From contig NC_026655.2 of assembly GCF_000004075.3 (NCBI RefSeq), positions 22,367,489-22,431,488 of the forward strand: 64,000 nucleotides of DNA, read 5' to 3'. Positions 63,882 through 64,000 of this stretch are shown one piece after another. A program made the position numbers and the translations under genes. Within the stretch, counting starts at the first letter, position 1. Each line of letters starts with the position of its first letter. Under the pieces are notes generated by a model. It saw only the letters and a list, made by a program, of their open reading frames with translations, was not told the origin of the DNA and searched no databases. This DNA comes from Cucumis sativus. Its lineage: Eukaryota; Streptophyta; Magnoliopsida; Cucurbitales; Cucurbitaceae.

Positions 63882-64000
63882 CTAGCGAATATCAAACCTA
63901 ATTTTGCCACAAATCCCAGAAGAAAACTGACCTTGATCTCTTAAAATTTGCTGTTGCAAAACCAAAACGGAACTTGCTGCAGTAAAATCCTCAGAAGCAA
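63882..64000 (-). CDS. Possible C-terminal exon of a gene entering from the right
   Basis: On the minus strand a frame is open from the window edge (63998) for 38 codons to a TAG at 63882-63884. The peptide has ordinary globular composition (SSVLVLQQQILRDQGQFSSG and GKIRFDIR) unlike the low-complexity frames around it. The family is not recognised. It could be chance, since the frame is short. Confidence 0.35.
   Translation of the reverse strand, partial: ASEDFTAASSVLVLQQQILRDQGQFSSGICGKIRFDIR

Noticed and set aside
1..64000. tRNA, rRNA and known microRNA genes
   Set aside because: I looked for common plant tRNA starts and T-loops and for the mature sequences of the widely conserved microRNAs; none was recognised. 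A covariance-model search would be decisive.

Overview
This is nuclear DNA of a dicot plant, most probably a cucurbit. The evidence is AT-rich intergenic DNA, GT-AG introns (two genes have 5-22 exons), plant-only families (ALOG, PADRE, EXO70B, plant SNX2, laccase) and remnants of plant transposons. The cucurbit assignment rests on my recollection of the repeats and the gene versions, so it is softer than 'dicot'. No bacterial, organellar or viral gene was seen.

Layout from left to right: (1) 275-4424 (+), the 3' four exons of a group-E-type bZIP transcription factor whose start lies outside the window. (2) 5115-18560 (+), a 22-exon Rab3GAP catalytic-subunit homologue, reconstructed in frame as 953 aa, with a dead LINE fragment in intron 13. 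(3) 18561-27999, an intergenic stretch with a decayed Copia-type LTR on the minus strand. (4) 28000-28668 (+), an intronless LSH6-like ALOG protein. (5) 28669-40822, a gene-poor stretch with a G-rich tract and a 2.03-kb CACTA element inserted into an older Mutator-like MITE. (6) 40823-41272 (-), a small PADRE/DUF4228 protein. (7) 41273-47156, intergenic, with one end of a second CACTA family. (8) 47157-49061 (-), intronless EXO70B1. (9) 51725-56621 (-), a five-exon sorting nexin 2 gene (563 aa) with an intact 280-bp MITE in intron 3. (10) 60220-63214 (+), a six-exon laccase (574 aa). (11) 63882-64000 (-), a possible last exon of a gene entering from the right.

The genes do not form an operon-like unit. 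Three of the seven (Rab3GAP catalytic subunit, EXO70B1, SNX2) act in membrane trafficking, which is probably chance. bZIP and ALOG are transcriptional regulators, and laccase is an apoplastic lignin-type oxidase.

I found no convincing new biological system. The best second-look items are the nested CACTA-in-MITE, the MITE with a perfect 10-bp target duplication, a duplicated 5' splice-site block inside the Rab3GAP gene, and the degenerate miR397 site in the laccase. All exon borders were placed by reading frame, GT-AG sites and remembered family sequence, without transcripts.
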